DNA of 64,000 nucleotides from Carboxydocella sporoproducens DSM 16521 (GTDB taxonomy: Bacteria; Bacillota; GCA-003054495; Carboxydocellales; Carboxydocellaceae). The notes below the pieces were generated by a model. The model was not told the origin of the DNA. It made no database searches and was given only the letters and a program-made list of their open reading frames with translations. Below, piece by piece: positions 25,316-34,136 of the stretch. The stretch is taken from the NCBI RefSeq assembly GCF_900167165.1, contig NZ_FUXM01000009.1:1-64000 (forward strand), given 5' to 3'. The translations under genes and the position numbers were made by a program. Each line of letters begins with the position of its first letter. Within the stretch, counting starts at the first letter, position 1.

Positions 25316-26502
25316 TAAAATCCTGCCCCCCCGGTTCCGGTGGAAGCTGTAGTCTGGGCTTCAGAGCCAGCTAACACAAACAGCCGGGAAGTGAACTGGG
25401 CCCGTGCCAGATTGTAGTCGAAAATGGCTTCTGCGTACTGGGCTTCCACCTGTTCCAGGCTAACCCGGGCATCCAGCAGCTCAGCATTGGTTGCCATCCC
25501 CTTCTGATAGCGCAGGGTGGTAATGCGCAGTCCCTCCCGGGCCCTACTTATACTGGCTTTTAAGACATTAATCCTCTCCTCGGCAGATTTGAGGGTATAA
25601 TAGGCCTGTTTTACTGCCAGCCGCACTTCTACTTCCGTTTTTTCTTTTTTCGCTTCTGCCTCTGCTTTGGCCGTCTGAGCTTCCCGGTTGGTAAAAACAT
25701 TGGAAGTATAATATTTATCTGCCAGCTGAGCCTTCAATGCTGCCAGACTGGCTGCTTCATTGGCACTGTAAATATCCAGGGATTCAGCCACCGTATCTTT
25801 GATGGTTTTTTCCACATCCAGGTCATTGCTGGGAACATAATTGAGCACAGTGGTCAATTGCAGGGGAGTGTCCAGGTCCAGTCCCAGCTGCTTATTCAAT
25901 TTCATGCGTGCGATCTGTAACTTATTTTCATAGGCTATATATTCCGCTTTGGCGGATGCGGCCAGGGTTTCGGCATTCTGGACATCCAGTTTGGAGAAAA
26001 CCCCGGCTTTCTGGTTGGCATAAGCCAGCCGCACCATTTCCTGAGCTTTATCCAGGCTGCGTTTCTTGACATCCCGCATCATCTGGGCTTTTAAAGCCTC
26101 ATAATAAAGCTGCTGGGTTTCCAGGCGTACCTTTTTTTCCTTCAGGGCTTTGGCCTTCTCCGCCATAGTTAGCGCATACCGGGCCTGACGGGGATAATAA
26201 TACATGACCAGGTCGTTATCAAAACTGTCATTCCACTGTCCGATCGAGCTCAATTTGTCTTTAGCATCTTCCATCTGCTCTTTGCCGTTTTCCGCTTTGT
26301 CCACAGCAATCTGTGCCTTATCTATTGCTATTTGCGCCAGTTTCAAATCCGAACTGTGTTTTAAAGCCTGATCAATAGCCTGATCCAGGGAGAGCTTCAC
26401 CACTTTAGGATTAGCAGTTTGTGCTCCTACCCCATCAGATAAAGTTAAAGTGGTGAGCAAAATAACCAGGAAAAGGGCTGCGGTTTTAATTCTTGCTTTC
26501 AT
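25315..26502 (-). CDS. TolC-family efflux protein
   Basis: A 395-residue protein with a cleavable signal peptide (to about residue 28) followed by long helical segments with the TolC/OEP pattern: LSLDQAIDQALKHSSDLKLAQIAI, LAYANQKAGVFSKLDVQNAE, and ITTLRYQKGMATNAELLDARVSLEQVEAQYAEAIFDYN. TolC proteins form outer-membrane channels in diderms; here the neighbours are Gram-positive wall genes, so its location is a puzzle. It may act as a periplasm-facing helical adaptor of the pump or mark a diderm-like envelope. It overlaps the RND gene end by 17 bases. Confidence 0.85.
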   Translation of the reverse strand: MKARIKTAALFLVILLTTLTLSDGVGAQTANPKVVKLSLDQAIDQALKHSSDLKLAQIAIDKAQIAVDKAENGKEQMEDAKDKLSSIGQWNDSFDNDLVMYYYPRQARYALTMAEKAKALKEKKVRLETQQLYYEALKAQMMRDVKKRSLDKAQEMVRLAYANQKAGVFSKLDVQNAETLAASAKAEYIAYENKLQIARMKLNKQLGLDLDTPLQLTTVLNYVPSNDLDVEKTIKDTVAESLDIYSANEAASLAALKAQLADKYYTSNVFTNREAQTAKAEAEAKKEKTEVEVRLAVKQAYYTLKSAEERINVLKASISRAREGLRITTLRYQKGMATNAELLDARVSLEQVEAQYAEAIFDYNLARAQFTSRLFVLAGSEAQTTASTGTGGAGF

Positions 26503-29500
26503 GGTAATTCCCCCCTATCTTTGATTTTTTAAAGCGCCAGTTACGCACATCATCAAACAGGGTATAGACCACCGGCACAAACACCAGCGTCAGAATTGTG
26601 GAGGTGGTCAATCCCCCTACTACTACCGTAGCCAGCGGAGCTTCCGCCTCTGCTCCTTCGCCAATTCCCAGAGCCAGAGGAATCATCCCCAGCACAGTAG
26701 TGAGGGTAGTCATCAGAATCGGGCGCAACCTGGTATGCCCGGCTTCCAGAATGGCCGTCCAGCGGTCTTTGCCCCGTTCCCGCAGGATATTGATGTAATC
26801 CACCAGCACGATGGCATTGGAAACCACAATCCCCACCAGCATGATCACTCCGATAAAGGCATTGACACTAAAGGCTCTGCCAGTCAAGGCCAACCCTGCT
26901 ACCACCCCGATAAAGGTAGTAGGCAAGGAGAACATAATGATAAAAGGATAGAGGAAGGATTCAAACTGAGCTGCCATGACCAGATAGACCATAATTATCG
27001 CCAATACCAGCGCCTGCGCCAGGCTGACAAAGGATTGCATCATTTCCTTGTTCTGCCCGCCATATTCCAGGGTATAATCAGGGGGCAAGGGCAGGTCGGC
27101 CAGAGCCTTTTGAATGTCTTTGGTGACGCTGCCCAGGTCCCGGCCCACATTTTCTGCCGAAACCGTCACTACCCGGGCATTTTCCTCCCGCTTGATGGAG
27201 GTCGGGCCCATGGTAACCGAAAGGTCTGCCACCTGACCCAATGCCACCACCCCGCCCCCAGGCAGGGATAAAGGCAACGCTGCCAGGCGCCCCAGACTTT
27301 CGGCATAGCTGTCTTCCAGAGCCAATCGCACATCTATTTCATCTTTGCCAGTACGGAACCGGGTGGCAGTTTCCCCGGCCAGAGCCTGGTGTACTGCACT
27401 GGCTACCTGAGTAGCCGTCAGACCATACTGAGCCGCCACTTCCCGCTTGAGATAAATCTGCAGTTCCGGCCGACTGGCTTCCAGGTTGCTTTCCACTTCC
27501 CGGGTTCCAGGCACCTGTTTCACCCTTTTCACTACTTCATCCGCAAGGCGAGCCAGCTCCTCCAGGTCCTGCCCCTTGATATTGATCTGAATGGGCGCCC
27601 CGGCAGGTCCTCCCTGGCTGGCATCTGACATTTTGACGGAAATTTTAGCGCCAGGCACTACCCCGATGCGGCGGCGCAAGTCTTCCACTATTTCGTCAGT
27701 ACTGCGCTGCCGTTCAGAACGAGCGCCTACCTTGATGCGAATCTGGGCATTTTCCGATTGCCCGCTGAGATTGACCATCCCTCCCCGACCGGAAGGTCCC
27801 ACTGAAGTAAAAATCACTTTCGTTTCCGGCAGCTCCAGGGCTTTTTGCTCACAATACTCGGCTACAGCTGCGGTTTTTTCCAGTATCGTTCCTTTGGCCA
27901 GCTTAATGTCTACAGCTATCTCTCCTGTATCGGTTTTGGGCATAAACTCCATGCCGATTACCGGCACCAGTGCCCCACTGGCTACCAGCAACCCGATTAC
28001 CAGCAGGACCACTGTTTTGCGGTGGCCCAGACTCCAGGCCAGTAAATCCCGATAACGATCATCCAGTGTGCTGAGACCCGCGCTAAACCAGTTGAGCATC
28101 CGGTCCCACCAGACCACATGCCGATTTTTCTCCTGCTCCAGACGCAAAAATCTGGAGGACAGCATAGGTACCAGCATCAGAGATACCAGCAAGGAGCAAA
28201 GCAGGGAGAAAGAAACGGTTAAAGCCATTTGCCGGAACAGTTCAGCAGCAATGCCTTCCACAAAAATCATGGGCAGAAATACGGCAATTGCCGTCAGAGT
28301 AGCAGCGATAACAGCATTGCTCACTTCGGCTGTGCCCTGGCGGGCTGCTTCAATGAGACTCAAGCCCCGCTCCCGGTGACGATAGATATTTTCCAGCACC
28401 ACGATGGAATCATCCACCATCCGCCCTATCCCCAGGGCCAGTCCCCCGAGCGACATCATATTAAGGGTGATGCCTTTCAAATAGAGCAAGACAAAGGTGG
28501 AAACCACTGAAATGGGAATGGCCAGGCCAACAATGATGGTACTGCGCCAGTTGCGTAAAAACAGCAACAGCACGATGATGGAGAGAACAGCGCCCTCCAG
28601 GGAATGCTGTTTGATCTGATTGATGGAATCCCGGATAAATTTGGAGTTATCCACCGCTATGCTGATCTGGACCCCGTCCGCTTTTAATTCTTTTTGTAAC
28701 TGCTTCAGTTCCGCATTGACCCGGTCGGCTACCTGCACAATATTGGTCCCGGTCTGTTTCAGAATATGAATCCCAATACTGGGCTTCCCGTTGATACGGG
28801 TATACTGACGCACTTTTTTATTACTATCCTTGACCAGAGCCAGATCCTTCAAGGCAATCGAGCCACCCTGGGGCAGAGGAATCGGCAGATTGGCTAGCTG
28901 ATCAATACTCCTGAATTCTCCCAGAGTACGGACAAACAGGATTTTGCCGCCATCAGTCAGCTCCCCGCTGGCCAGACTCAGGTTTTCCTGACGCAGAATG
29001 CCGGCAATCTGGGTACTGTTGAGCCCATACTGCTGTAACTTGTTGCTATCCAGCTGCACCAGAATCTCCCTGGTATAACCCCCGGTGGTAACTACCGAGG
29101 CTACCCCCTCCAGTCGTTCCAGTCGGGGCTGGATTTTATCCTCCACGATTTGTTGCAAATCCGCCAGGTCTTTACCTCCAGTCACCCCCAGCTGCAAAAT
29201 GGGGATCTGGGTTGGGTCCATTTTCAGCACCATGGGGGTATCGGCGTCCCTGGGCAGCACAGGCTTGATCCGGTCCAATTTTTCCCGCATCTGGATGGCG
29301 GCTTCACTCATATCAGTGCCCCACTTGAACCAGACCAGCACCAGGGATGAGCCCGGCTGGCTTTCCGAGGTAATATGATCGATATTGTTGACTGTACCCA
29401 TAGCCTGTTCCACCGGGCGTGTAATCAGGTTCTCAATCTCCTGGGGTCCCACCCCTTCGTAATTAACCACAACCGCAGCAACCGGGAAATTCAGATCAGG

Positions 29501-29611
29501 ATAAAGGTCCAGCCCCAAACGGGTAACCGAAACCAGGCCCATTATGATGATAAAAATGAATACTACGGCAGTTAAAACCGGGCGCCGGATGGAAAGGTCG
29601 GAGATCCTCAT
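26486..29611 (-). CDS. RND-family multidrug/efflux transporter
   Basis: A 1041-residue AcrB/HAE1-type pump with the usual layout: N-terminal helix (ISDLSIRRPVLTAVVFIFII), porter domain, helices 2-6 with the proton-relay pair in GRMVDDSIVVLENIYRHRE (about residue 400), a second porter half, and C-terminal helices with the GIVVSNAIVLVDYIN segment. Length is normal and no frameshift is seen. It expels substrates using the proton gradient. It overlaps the adaptor gene by four bases and is under the TetR-type promoter at 30812. Specificity cannot be told. Confidence 0.95.
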   Translation of the reverse strand: MRISDLSIRRPVLTAVVFIFIIIMGLVSVTRLGLDLYPDLNFPVAAVVVNYEGVGPQEIENLITRPVEQAMGTVNNIDHITSESQPGSSLVLVWFKWGTDMSEAAIQMREKLDRIKPVLPRDADTPMVLKMDPTQIPILQLGVTGGKDLADLQQIVEDKIQPRLERLEGVASVVTTGGYTREILVQLDSNKLQQYGLNSTQIAGILRQENLSLASGELTDGGKILFVRTLGEFRSIDQLANLPIPLPQGGSIALKDLALVKDSNKKVRQYTRINGKPSIGIHILKQTGTNIVQVADRVNAELKQLQKELKADGVQISIAVDNSKFIRDSINQIKQHSLEGAVLSIIVLLLFLRNWRSTIIVGLAIPISVVSTFVLLYLKGITLNMMSLGGLALGIGRMVDDSIVVLENIYRHRERGLSLIEAARQGTAEVSNAVIAATLTAIAVFLPMIFVEGIAAELFRQMALTVSFSLLCSLLVSLMLVPMLSSRFLRLEQEKNRHVVWWDRMLNWFSAGLSTLDDRYRDLLAWSLGHRKTVVLLVIGLLVASGALVPVIGMEFMPKTDTGEIAVDIKLAKGTILEKTAAVAEYCEQKALELPETKVIFTSVGPSGRGGMVNLSGQSENAQIRIKVGARSERQRSTDEIVEDLRRRIGVVPGAKISVKMSDASQGGPAGAPIQINIKGQDLEELARLADEVVKRVKQVPGTREVESNLEASRPELQIYLKREVAAQYGLTATQVASAVHQALAGETATRFRTGKDEIDVRLALEDSYAESLGRLAALPLSLPGGGVVALGQVADLSVTMGPTSIKREENARVVTVSAENVGRDLGSVTKDIQKALADLPLPPDYTLEYGGQNKEMMQSFVSLAQALVLAIIMVYLVMAAQFESFLYPFIIMFSLPTTFIGVVAGLALTGRAFSVNAFIGVIMLVGIVVSNAIVLVDYINILRERGKDRWTAILEAGHTRLRPILMTTLTTVLGMIPLALGIGEGAEAEAPLATVVVGGLTTSTILTLVFVPVVYTLFDDVRNWRFKKSKIGGNYHESKN

Positions 29612-30756
29612 TGTTTCTGGCCTCCTGCCTTGATCTGTACCTCAGTACCATCAGCCAGCAGGTTCTGGCCAGCGATAACCACCTTTTGGCCAGCCTTGAT
29701 TCCAGAAAGCACCTCCACCTTCTCGGCATCACTCAAACCGGTTTCTATCTTGACTTCGTCCACCTTGTTACCGGTCACAACATAAACATATCTGGCCCCC
29801 AGCTTTTCCACTATGGCTGCTTTGGGTATGAGCAAGGCCTTATCCTTCTCCTGGGCTGCCAATGTCACTTCCGCTACCATGCCGCCTTTGACCGTCTCAT
29901 CGGCGTTATTGATCTCAATCCGGGTTAAATAGGATTTGCTGCGCGGGTCAGCAGCCGGACTAATGGACTGGATGACCCCCTGATAGGTACGGCCAGTGGC
30001 TGTGATTTTTACCTCCACTGTCTGTCCTGGCCGGGCGTAATTGATCTGGTTTTCCATCAGGCCTACTTCTACCAGCATGGTACTGTCATCCACGATGGTC
30101 AGGACCGGCACTCCCGGTGATGCCATTTCCCCCGGATCGATATTGCGGGCTGTTACCACCCCATTAATGGGTGAAGTCAGGGTGAAGTTGGCCAGCTGTA
30201 CCCGCTGGGCCTGCAGCTGCGCCTGGGCCTGCTGGATCTGGGCAGCAGAACTGCCACCCCCGGCAGGGCTGTAGGCCGCCTGGGCCCGATCCAGGTTGGC
30301 CCTGGCTGCATCCAGCTGCTGCTGGGAAGCTCCCCCCTGATCATAGAGATATTTGATCCGGTTATAGTTGTTCAGGGCGTCCTGGTAGTTGACTTCGGCC
30401 TGCTTTTGCAAAGACTGTTGCAGACGCACTGCCGCTTCAGTGGCGGCAATCTGGGCTTTGAGGTCACTGGCATCCAGCTCTACTACCACCTGGCCAGCTT
30501 TTACCCTCTGGCCAATATCCACCGCTACCCGGCTGACTTTGCCGCCCACTTTGGGCACCAGGGCTATCTCCTGTTTGGGCACCACCTTACCGGCAATAGT
30601 AATGGTCTGGGAAATGGGCCCTTCGGTTGCGGTTACCACCTCAACCGGTACAGCCTCACTGGCAGTGGCTGTTTCTTTGGCTTTACTTCCACATCCTGCT
30701 GCTCCTACCAGCAGTGTGAGTCCTAGCAAGAACGCTAAACCAGTTCTGAACATGCT
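29608..30756 (-). CDS. RND periplasmic adaptor lipoprotein (MFP family)
   Basis: A 382-residue membrane-fusion protein. The N-terminus is a lipoprotein signal (LTLLVGAAGCGSK; Cys about residue 22). It has the HlyD/AcrA pattern: biotinyl-lipoyl halves (GQRVKAGQVVVELDASDL and VNGVVTARNIDPGEMASPG-type second half), a helical hairpin between them, and a C-terminal beta barrel. The ATG at 30756 has a GGGAGGGG site; an in-frame ATG six codons earlier does not. It is the first gene of the adaptor-RND-TolC-TetR operon. Confidence 0.93.
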   Translation of the reverse strand, partial: SMFRTGLAFLLGLTLLVGAAGCGSKAKETATASEAVPVEVVTATEGPISQTITIAGKVVPKQEIALVPKVGGKVSRVAVDIGQRVKAGQVVVELDASDLKAQIAATEAAVRLQQSLQKQAEVNYQDALNNYNRIKYLYDQGGASQQQLDAARANLDRAQAAYSPAGGGSSAAQIQQAQAQLQAQRVQLANFTLTSPINGVVTARNIDPGEMASPGVPVLTIVDDSTMLVEVGLMENQINYARPGQTVEVKITATGRTYQGVIQSISPAADPRSKSYLTRIEINNADETVKGGMVAEVTLAAQEKDKALLIPKAAIVEKLGARYVYVVTGNKVDEVKIETGLSDAEKVEVLSGIKAGQKVVIAGQNLLADGTEVQIKAGGQKQ

Positions 30757-30785
30757 CTTATCCCCTCCCTGCATTTATCCCTTCC

Positions 30786-30801
30786 GACCGACCGGTCGGT
30801 C
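30786..30801. promoter_or_regulatory. TetR-type operator, downstream copy
   Basis: A perfect 16-base palindrome GACCGACCGGTCGGTC, downstream of the likely transcription start and 30 bases before the adaptor start codon. Together with the second copy at 30823-30838 it is the expected site for the TetR protein encoded in this operon. Confidence 0.85.
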
Positions 30802-30811
30802 TCTAGTTTCC

Positions 30812-30840
30812 AGTATATACTACTCCGACCTGTCGGTCAA
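30812..30840 (-). promoter_or_regulatory. Promoter of the RND efflux operon with operator over -35
   Basis: On the minus strand, TTGACC (30835-30840) and TATACT (30812-30817) at 17 bases. A second operator (30823-30838, 13 of 16 bases identical to the perfect palindrome) covers the -35 and upstream spacer, so repressor binding would block RNA polymerase. Confidence 0.85.
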
Positions 30841-30847
30841 TAGGGAG

Positions 30848-30873
30848 AAAAAAACCCCCTGGGGTCAGGGGGC
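30848..30873 (-). terminator. Terminator of the decapeptide-repeat gene
   Basis: A 7-bp GC stem (30855-30861 with 30866-30872) with a four-base loop and a seven-T tail on the minus strand. The gene stop (30865-30867) lies inside the hairpin. It insulates the efflux operon promoter just downstream. Confidence 0.88.
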
Positions 30874-31638
30874 TGTTTTGTGATAAGGTTCCAGACTACT
30901 GGCCATTCCGGTGAGAGCACCTTCTACTCTGGCGAGCTTGATGTTCACGCGGTCCATTTCCGCCCGTTGAAACCGGTGTCCTTCGTAAATGGTACCAAGC
31001 CAGGTATGGCTTTCTTCGATTTTGTGTTTCATGTTAACCAGAGCCTCTAAATCTGGTTTTAATGCTACCAGTCCCTGGATATCCGGCTGCAAGGCGACCA
31101 GTTCTTTAATTTGAGGCTTGAGCTTGATGAATTCCTGGATATCTGGCTTTAGTTTGATAAATTCTTGAATTTCTGGTTTTAGTTTGATGAATTCCTGAAT
31201 CTCTGGCTTAAGCTTGATGAATTCCTGAATCTCTGGCTTAAGCTTGATGAATTCCTGAATCTCCGGTTTTAAGGCAATAAGTTCCTTGATTTCTGGCTTA
31301 AGTTTGATAAATTCCTCAATCTCTGGTTTAAGTTTGATAAAGTCTTCGATTTGCGGTTTTAAGGCAATCAGTTCCTTGATTTCTGGTTTAAGTTTGATAA
31401 ATTCCTCAATTTCTGGTTTAAGTTTGATAAAGTCTTCGATTTGTGGTTTTAAGGCAATCAGTTCCTCGATTTGCGGTTTAAGAGCAACAAATTCTGCCAT
31501 CTGTGCCTTCAGCAGATTGACTTCCTGTCTTAGTTCAGCAACTTCTTTTTCCAGTTTTTCGATTCTGGCATCCATTCCGGCAAGCATGACAATGACCTGG
31601 CGCATCATTTCTTCCAGTCTGTCCAGCTTGTCCACCAT
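30865..31638 (-). CDS. Decapeptide-repeat protein, unknown function
   Basis: A 257-residue, soluble, charged protein without signal peptide. Residues 1-50 are a coiled coil (MVDKLDRLEEMMRQ, then KLEKEVAELRQEVNLLK). Residues 52-201 are 15 tandem copies of a ten-residue unit, consensus [AK]LKP[EQ]I[EQK]EFI; copies 2-4 and 5-7 are two identical 30-residue blocks. Residues 202-257 are another helical region (LARVEGALTGMASSLEPY). A proline every ten residues excludes a plain heptad coil and suggests a regular bent-helix solenoid or rod. It has its own strong promoter (31668-31696) and terminator, so it is a single-gene unit. No known family is recognised. Confidence 0.8.
   Translation of the reverse strand: MVDKLDRLEEMMRQVIVMLAGMDARIEKLEKEVAELRQEVNLLKAQMAEFVALKPQIEELIALKPQIEDFIKLKPEIEEFIKLKPEIKELIALKPQIEDFIKLKPEIEEFIKLKPEIKELIALKPEIQEFIKLKPEIQEFIKLKPEIQEFIKLKPEIQEFIKLKPDIQEFIKLKPQIKELVALQPDIQGLVALKPDLEALVNMKHKIEESHTWLGTIYEGHRFQRAEMDRVNIKLARVEGALTGMASSLEPYHKTAP
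31036..31485 (-). repeat. 15 tandem 30-bp coding repeats
   Basis: A 450-base array of 30-bp units inside the decapeptide-repeat gene. Neighbouring units are nearly identical at DNA level in places (for example 31171-31260) and a 90-bp block is duplicated, pointing to recent expansion by slippage or unequal recombination. Confidence 0.92.
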
Positions 31639-31667
31639 CCTCCCCCCTTCCCAATAGCTTCATGTTA

Positions 31668-31696
31668 ATTATATCGCAAACATTTGTTCTGAGCAA
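31668..31696 (-). promoter_or_regulatory. Sigma-A promoter of the decapeptide-repeat gene
   Basis: On the minus strand, TTGCTC (31691-31696) and a perfect TATAAT (31668-31673) at 17 bases, about 30 bases before the start codon, which is preceded by a purine-rich AAGGGGGGAGG site. Confidence 0.82.
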
Positions 31697-31703
31697 GGGG
31701 GAA

Positions 31704-34034
31704 TTATTCATTGATACCAAATTTTTTGTTCCAGCGATACAGCAAACTTACAGCTTCTGCTCTGGTTGCAACTGCCCGAGCAGCCAGAGAGCTGTGACTG
31801 CGCCCGTTCATTAATCCCTGTTTAACTGCCTGTCCTACCGCCGCGCGGGCCCAGGGAGAGATTTGCCTGTTATCACTGAAGGAGCTTAGATCGGCACTTG
31901 CTCCCAGGTCAGCCAGCCTGGCCAGAACCACGGCCAGTTCCTCTCTGGTTACCGCCTCCTGGGGACGGAAGCGGTTATTATAGCCCAGCAGCCAGCCTTT
32001 ATTCACCACCAGGGCAATATCCCGGGCTGCCCAGTGACTGGCAGGGACATCGGCAGGCAAAGGCAAGGACCGGCCATCGTCTTCTACGGCCAGCAACCGT
32101 ACCAGCAAGGAGGCCAGTTCGGCTCTGGTCATGGTGCGTTCCGGTTCAAACTTACCCTGGTAGCCCTGAATCCGTCCCTGACCTGCCCAGCCGGAGATGG
32201 TGGCTGCCGCCCAGTGCTGAGCCGGGAGGTCCGGGAAGCTGTTGGGGCGCAGGAACACACCATAACGGCTGAAATGGTTCAGATTAGCAGTAATGGTTTG
32301 CCGATCAGCTCCCAACTGGCCGCCGATAGGAAGCCAACGATTAGCCAGAGGGCTGTAATACCAGACACCAGCCCCTTGCCCATCCTGGAGCTGTGTTTGC
32401 AGGGGGAAGGTGATGGCGGCCGGTTGGCTTAATGAACCATTATAAGTGATATCCCAAATGCCAGCATTGATCCCGGGTTCTTTGCCAGTGACTGCAGTCG
32501 GGCTGATGGTAATTCCCGCCCGCAGTTCAGCAGGAACATTAAATCCGGCAGGCAAGGCAGAACCCGAGCTGGACCCACCCCCAGAGCTTGAGCCAGAGCC
32601 GGAACTATCGCCCGCTGCAGGCCCGGAAGCAGGGATGGCAATAGTGAAGGTGATGGTAGTGACATGCCCCGCACTGTCTGTTACCACCAGCTGGTATTGC
32701 CCATTCTCAGTTATGGTCGTCCCGGAAAGAAATGGTTGCCCATTGAGCCGGGCGCTTCCTTCAGTAAAAACCGGGGTCACCGGCGCGGTATAAGTCTGGC
32801 CATCAGCTACTCCGGTGACAGCGGGTGGTTGTAAGTCGGTAATCACTGTTTTGCTGATTTCCTCATTCAGTATGGGATTGGTAGAGAGGGCCTTTATTTT
32901 CAAGGTATGAGTACCATCATTCAGACCTGCCAGGTTTAAAGTTGCTGTGAAGGTGCCATCGTTGTTTAATCCGGGTGTAGCTCGCGGCACTGGTTCAGCA
33001 TCCAGGTAGATTTGGATGGTAGCTTTCAGGTCCTGAACCTGGCCCTGGATCGTCACCTGAGCCTGAGCCGGGTCTGTCAAATAGACCGTATCCTCTACCG
33101 GCAGATCCACACGCAAACTGGGCGGAAAGGCATAAATGCCCGGCTGGTCGACGGTAAAGTTAACCTGATTGTCCTGAGCATCCCAGCCCGGTGCTACCAC
33201 AAAAGCGGTAGCATCCAGTGGTCCGCTTTTTAACCAACCACCGGAACCATCAGGAGTAAGTTTAACAATGTCCGGGTCTCCTGTCCCTGCAGCAAAATAG
33301 ACATCTTCCATGACGATTTCCAGGCGGTTAGGCATTGTAAGCAAATAATCAGGGCCATAACCGATGATTTTTGGCTCCAGCCAAACCCTCTGCCAATCCT
33401 GCCAGCTATTGATCAGCACAGGATCCACCAGGGATAATGTCGTTGCCGGCCACCATTTGATTGAACCGACTCCGGGCCTGTTTACCTGAAAGGAAGTCAT
33501 GGAGCCCAGGCCCATATCGGTCTGTATCCGCGGGTCAGGCGACAGCTGCCAACCGCCTGGAAAATTGTAATTTAACAGCAGATTATACTCTCCAGCCAGG
33601 CGTGGACTACTCTCCCCATTGATCTGGACCATGAGGGGCAAACTGAAGGTTTGGGCTTCTGCATTCAAATCAGGCAGAGGGAATTGCAAGGTAAAATTAT
33701 TATATCCGTTATCAATTAACAAATAATGGCTGTCCATACCGATACTGCTTAAGTCAGCATATACTTCACTGATAGTTGCTCCACCTAAATCGTTGTTCAT
33801 CAGCCAATCGTTTAAATCAACAGCGACTTTGACTGTCTGATTGAAACCGGTGTAATAGAGATAACCGTTGTAATTTTCGGCATTACCCGGAGCTAAAGTC
33901 GGGTCATTGGGGTGATAGATTTCATATAAAGGATAAAGAGTGCTGCCATAAGCCCCCCAGGCAACCTGGGTCCAAAATATCAATACACTCAAAAACAAGG
34001 CCACCAGCTGCCATCTTCTTCTCTTGAACCCCAT
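31704..34034 (-). CDS. Large SLH-domain surface protein
   Basis: A 776-residue secreted protein. Signal peptide to about residue 28 (VALFLSVLIFWTQVAWGAYG). The body is beta-rich: an N-terminal domain of about 290 residues, Ig-like modules (LRVDLPVEDTVYLTDPAQ, then AVTGVADGQTYTAPVTPVF), a Ser/Gly linker (about 475-500), and a ZU5-like module. Three SLH repeats close the protein (about 595-776; FPDLPAQHWAAATISG, PADVPASHWAARDIAL, SDNRQISPWARAAV). An AAAGGAG site precedes the ATG. It likely sits on the pyruvylated wall polymer; ligand or enzymatic role not visible. Confidence 0.87.
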   Translation of the reverse strand: MGFKRRRWQLVALFLSVLIFWTQVAWGAYGSTLYPLYEIYHPNDPTLAPGNAENYNGYLYYTGFNQTVKVAVDLNDWLMNNDLGGATISEVYADLSSIGMDSHYLLIDNGYNNFTLQFPLPDLNAEAQTFSLPLMVQINGESSPRLAGEYNLLLNYNFPGGWQLSPDPRIQTDMGLGSMTSFQVNRPGVGSIKWWPATTLSLVDPVLINSWQDWQRVWLEPKIIGYGPDYLLTMPNRLEIVMEDVYFAAGTGDPDIVKLTPDGSGGWLKSGPLDATAFVVAPGWDAQDNQVNFTVDQPGIYAFPPSLRVDLPVEDTVYLTDPAQAQVTIQGQVQDLKATIQIYLDAEPVPRATPGLNNDGTFTATLNLAGLNDGTHTLKIKALSTNPILNEEISKTVITDLQPPAVTGVADGQTYTAPVTPVFTEGSARLNGQPFLSGTTITENGQYQLVVTDSAGHVTTITFTIAIPASGPAAGDSSGSGSSSGGGSSSGSALPAGFNVPAELRAGITISPTAVTGKEPGINAGIWDITYNGSLSQPAAITFPLQTQLQDGQGAGVWYYSPLANRWLPIGGQLGADRQTITANLNHFSRYGVFLRPNSFPDLPAQHWAAATISGWAGQGRIQGYQGKFEPERTMTRAELASLLVRLLAVEDDGRSLPLPADVPASHWAARDIALVVNKGWLLGYNNRFRPQEAVTREELAVVLARLADLGASADLSSFSDNRQISPWARAAVGQAVKQGLMNGRSHSSLAARAVATRAEAVSLLYRWNKKFGINE

Positions 34035-34104
34035 CTTGCTCCGCTCCTTTCATAACGAATTATTATTAATCATAATAACTTCGACAATCTTCTGTAATTT
34101 CCTG

Positions 34105-34130
34105 CAAAAAACTCCGGCCTACGGCCGGAG
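34105..34130 (-). terminator. Terminator of the polysaccharide cluster
   Basis: A perfect stem (34111-34118 region with 34123-34130) with a three-base loop and a T-run on the minus strand directly after the stop of the ligase/TPR gene. It marks the 3' end of the 34137-44213 gene run. Confidence 0.88.
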
Positions 34131-34136
34131 TTTTCC

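Noticed and set aside
30784-30840. GACCGAC inverted repeats as ends of an insertion sequence
   Set aside because: They bracket a sigma-A promoter and there is no transposase; the TetR gene in the operon explains them better.
31036-31485. Regular 30-bp repeats that could be taken for a CRISPR array
   Set aside because: The units are contiguous without spacers, keep one reading frame and encode a decapeptide repeat; no cas gene is near.
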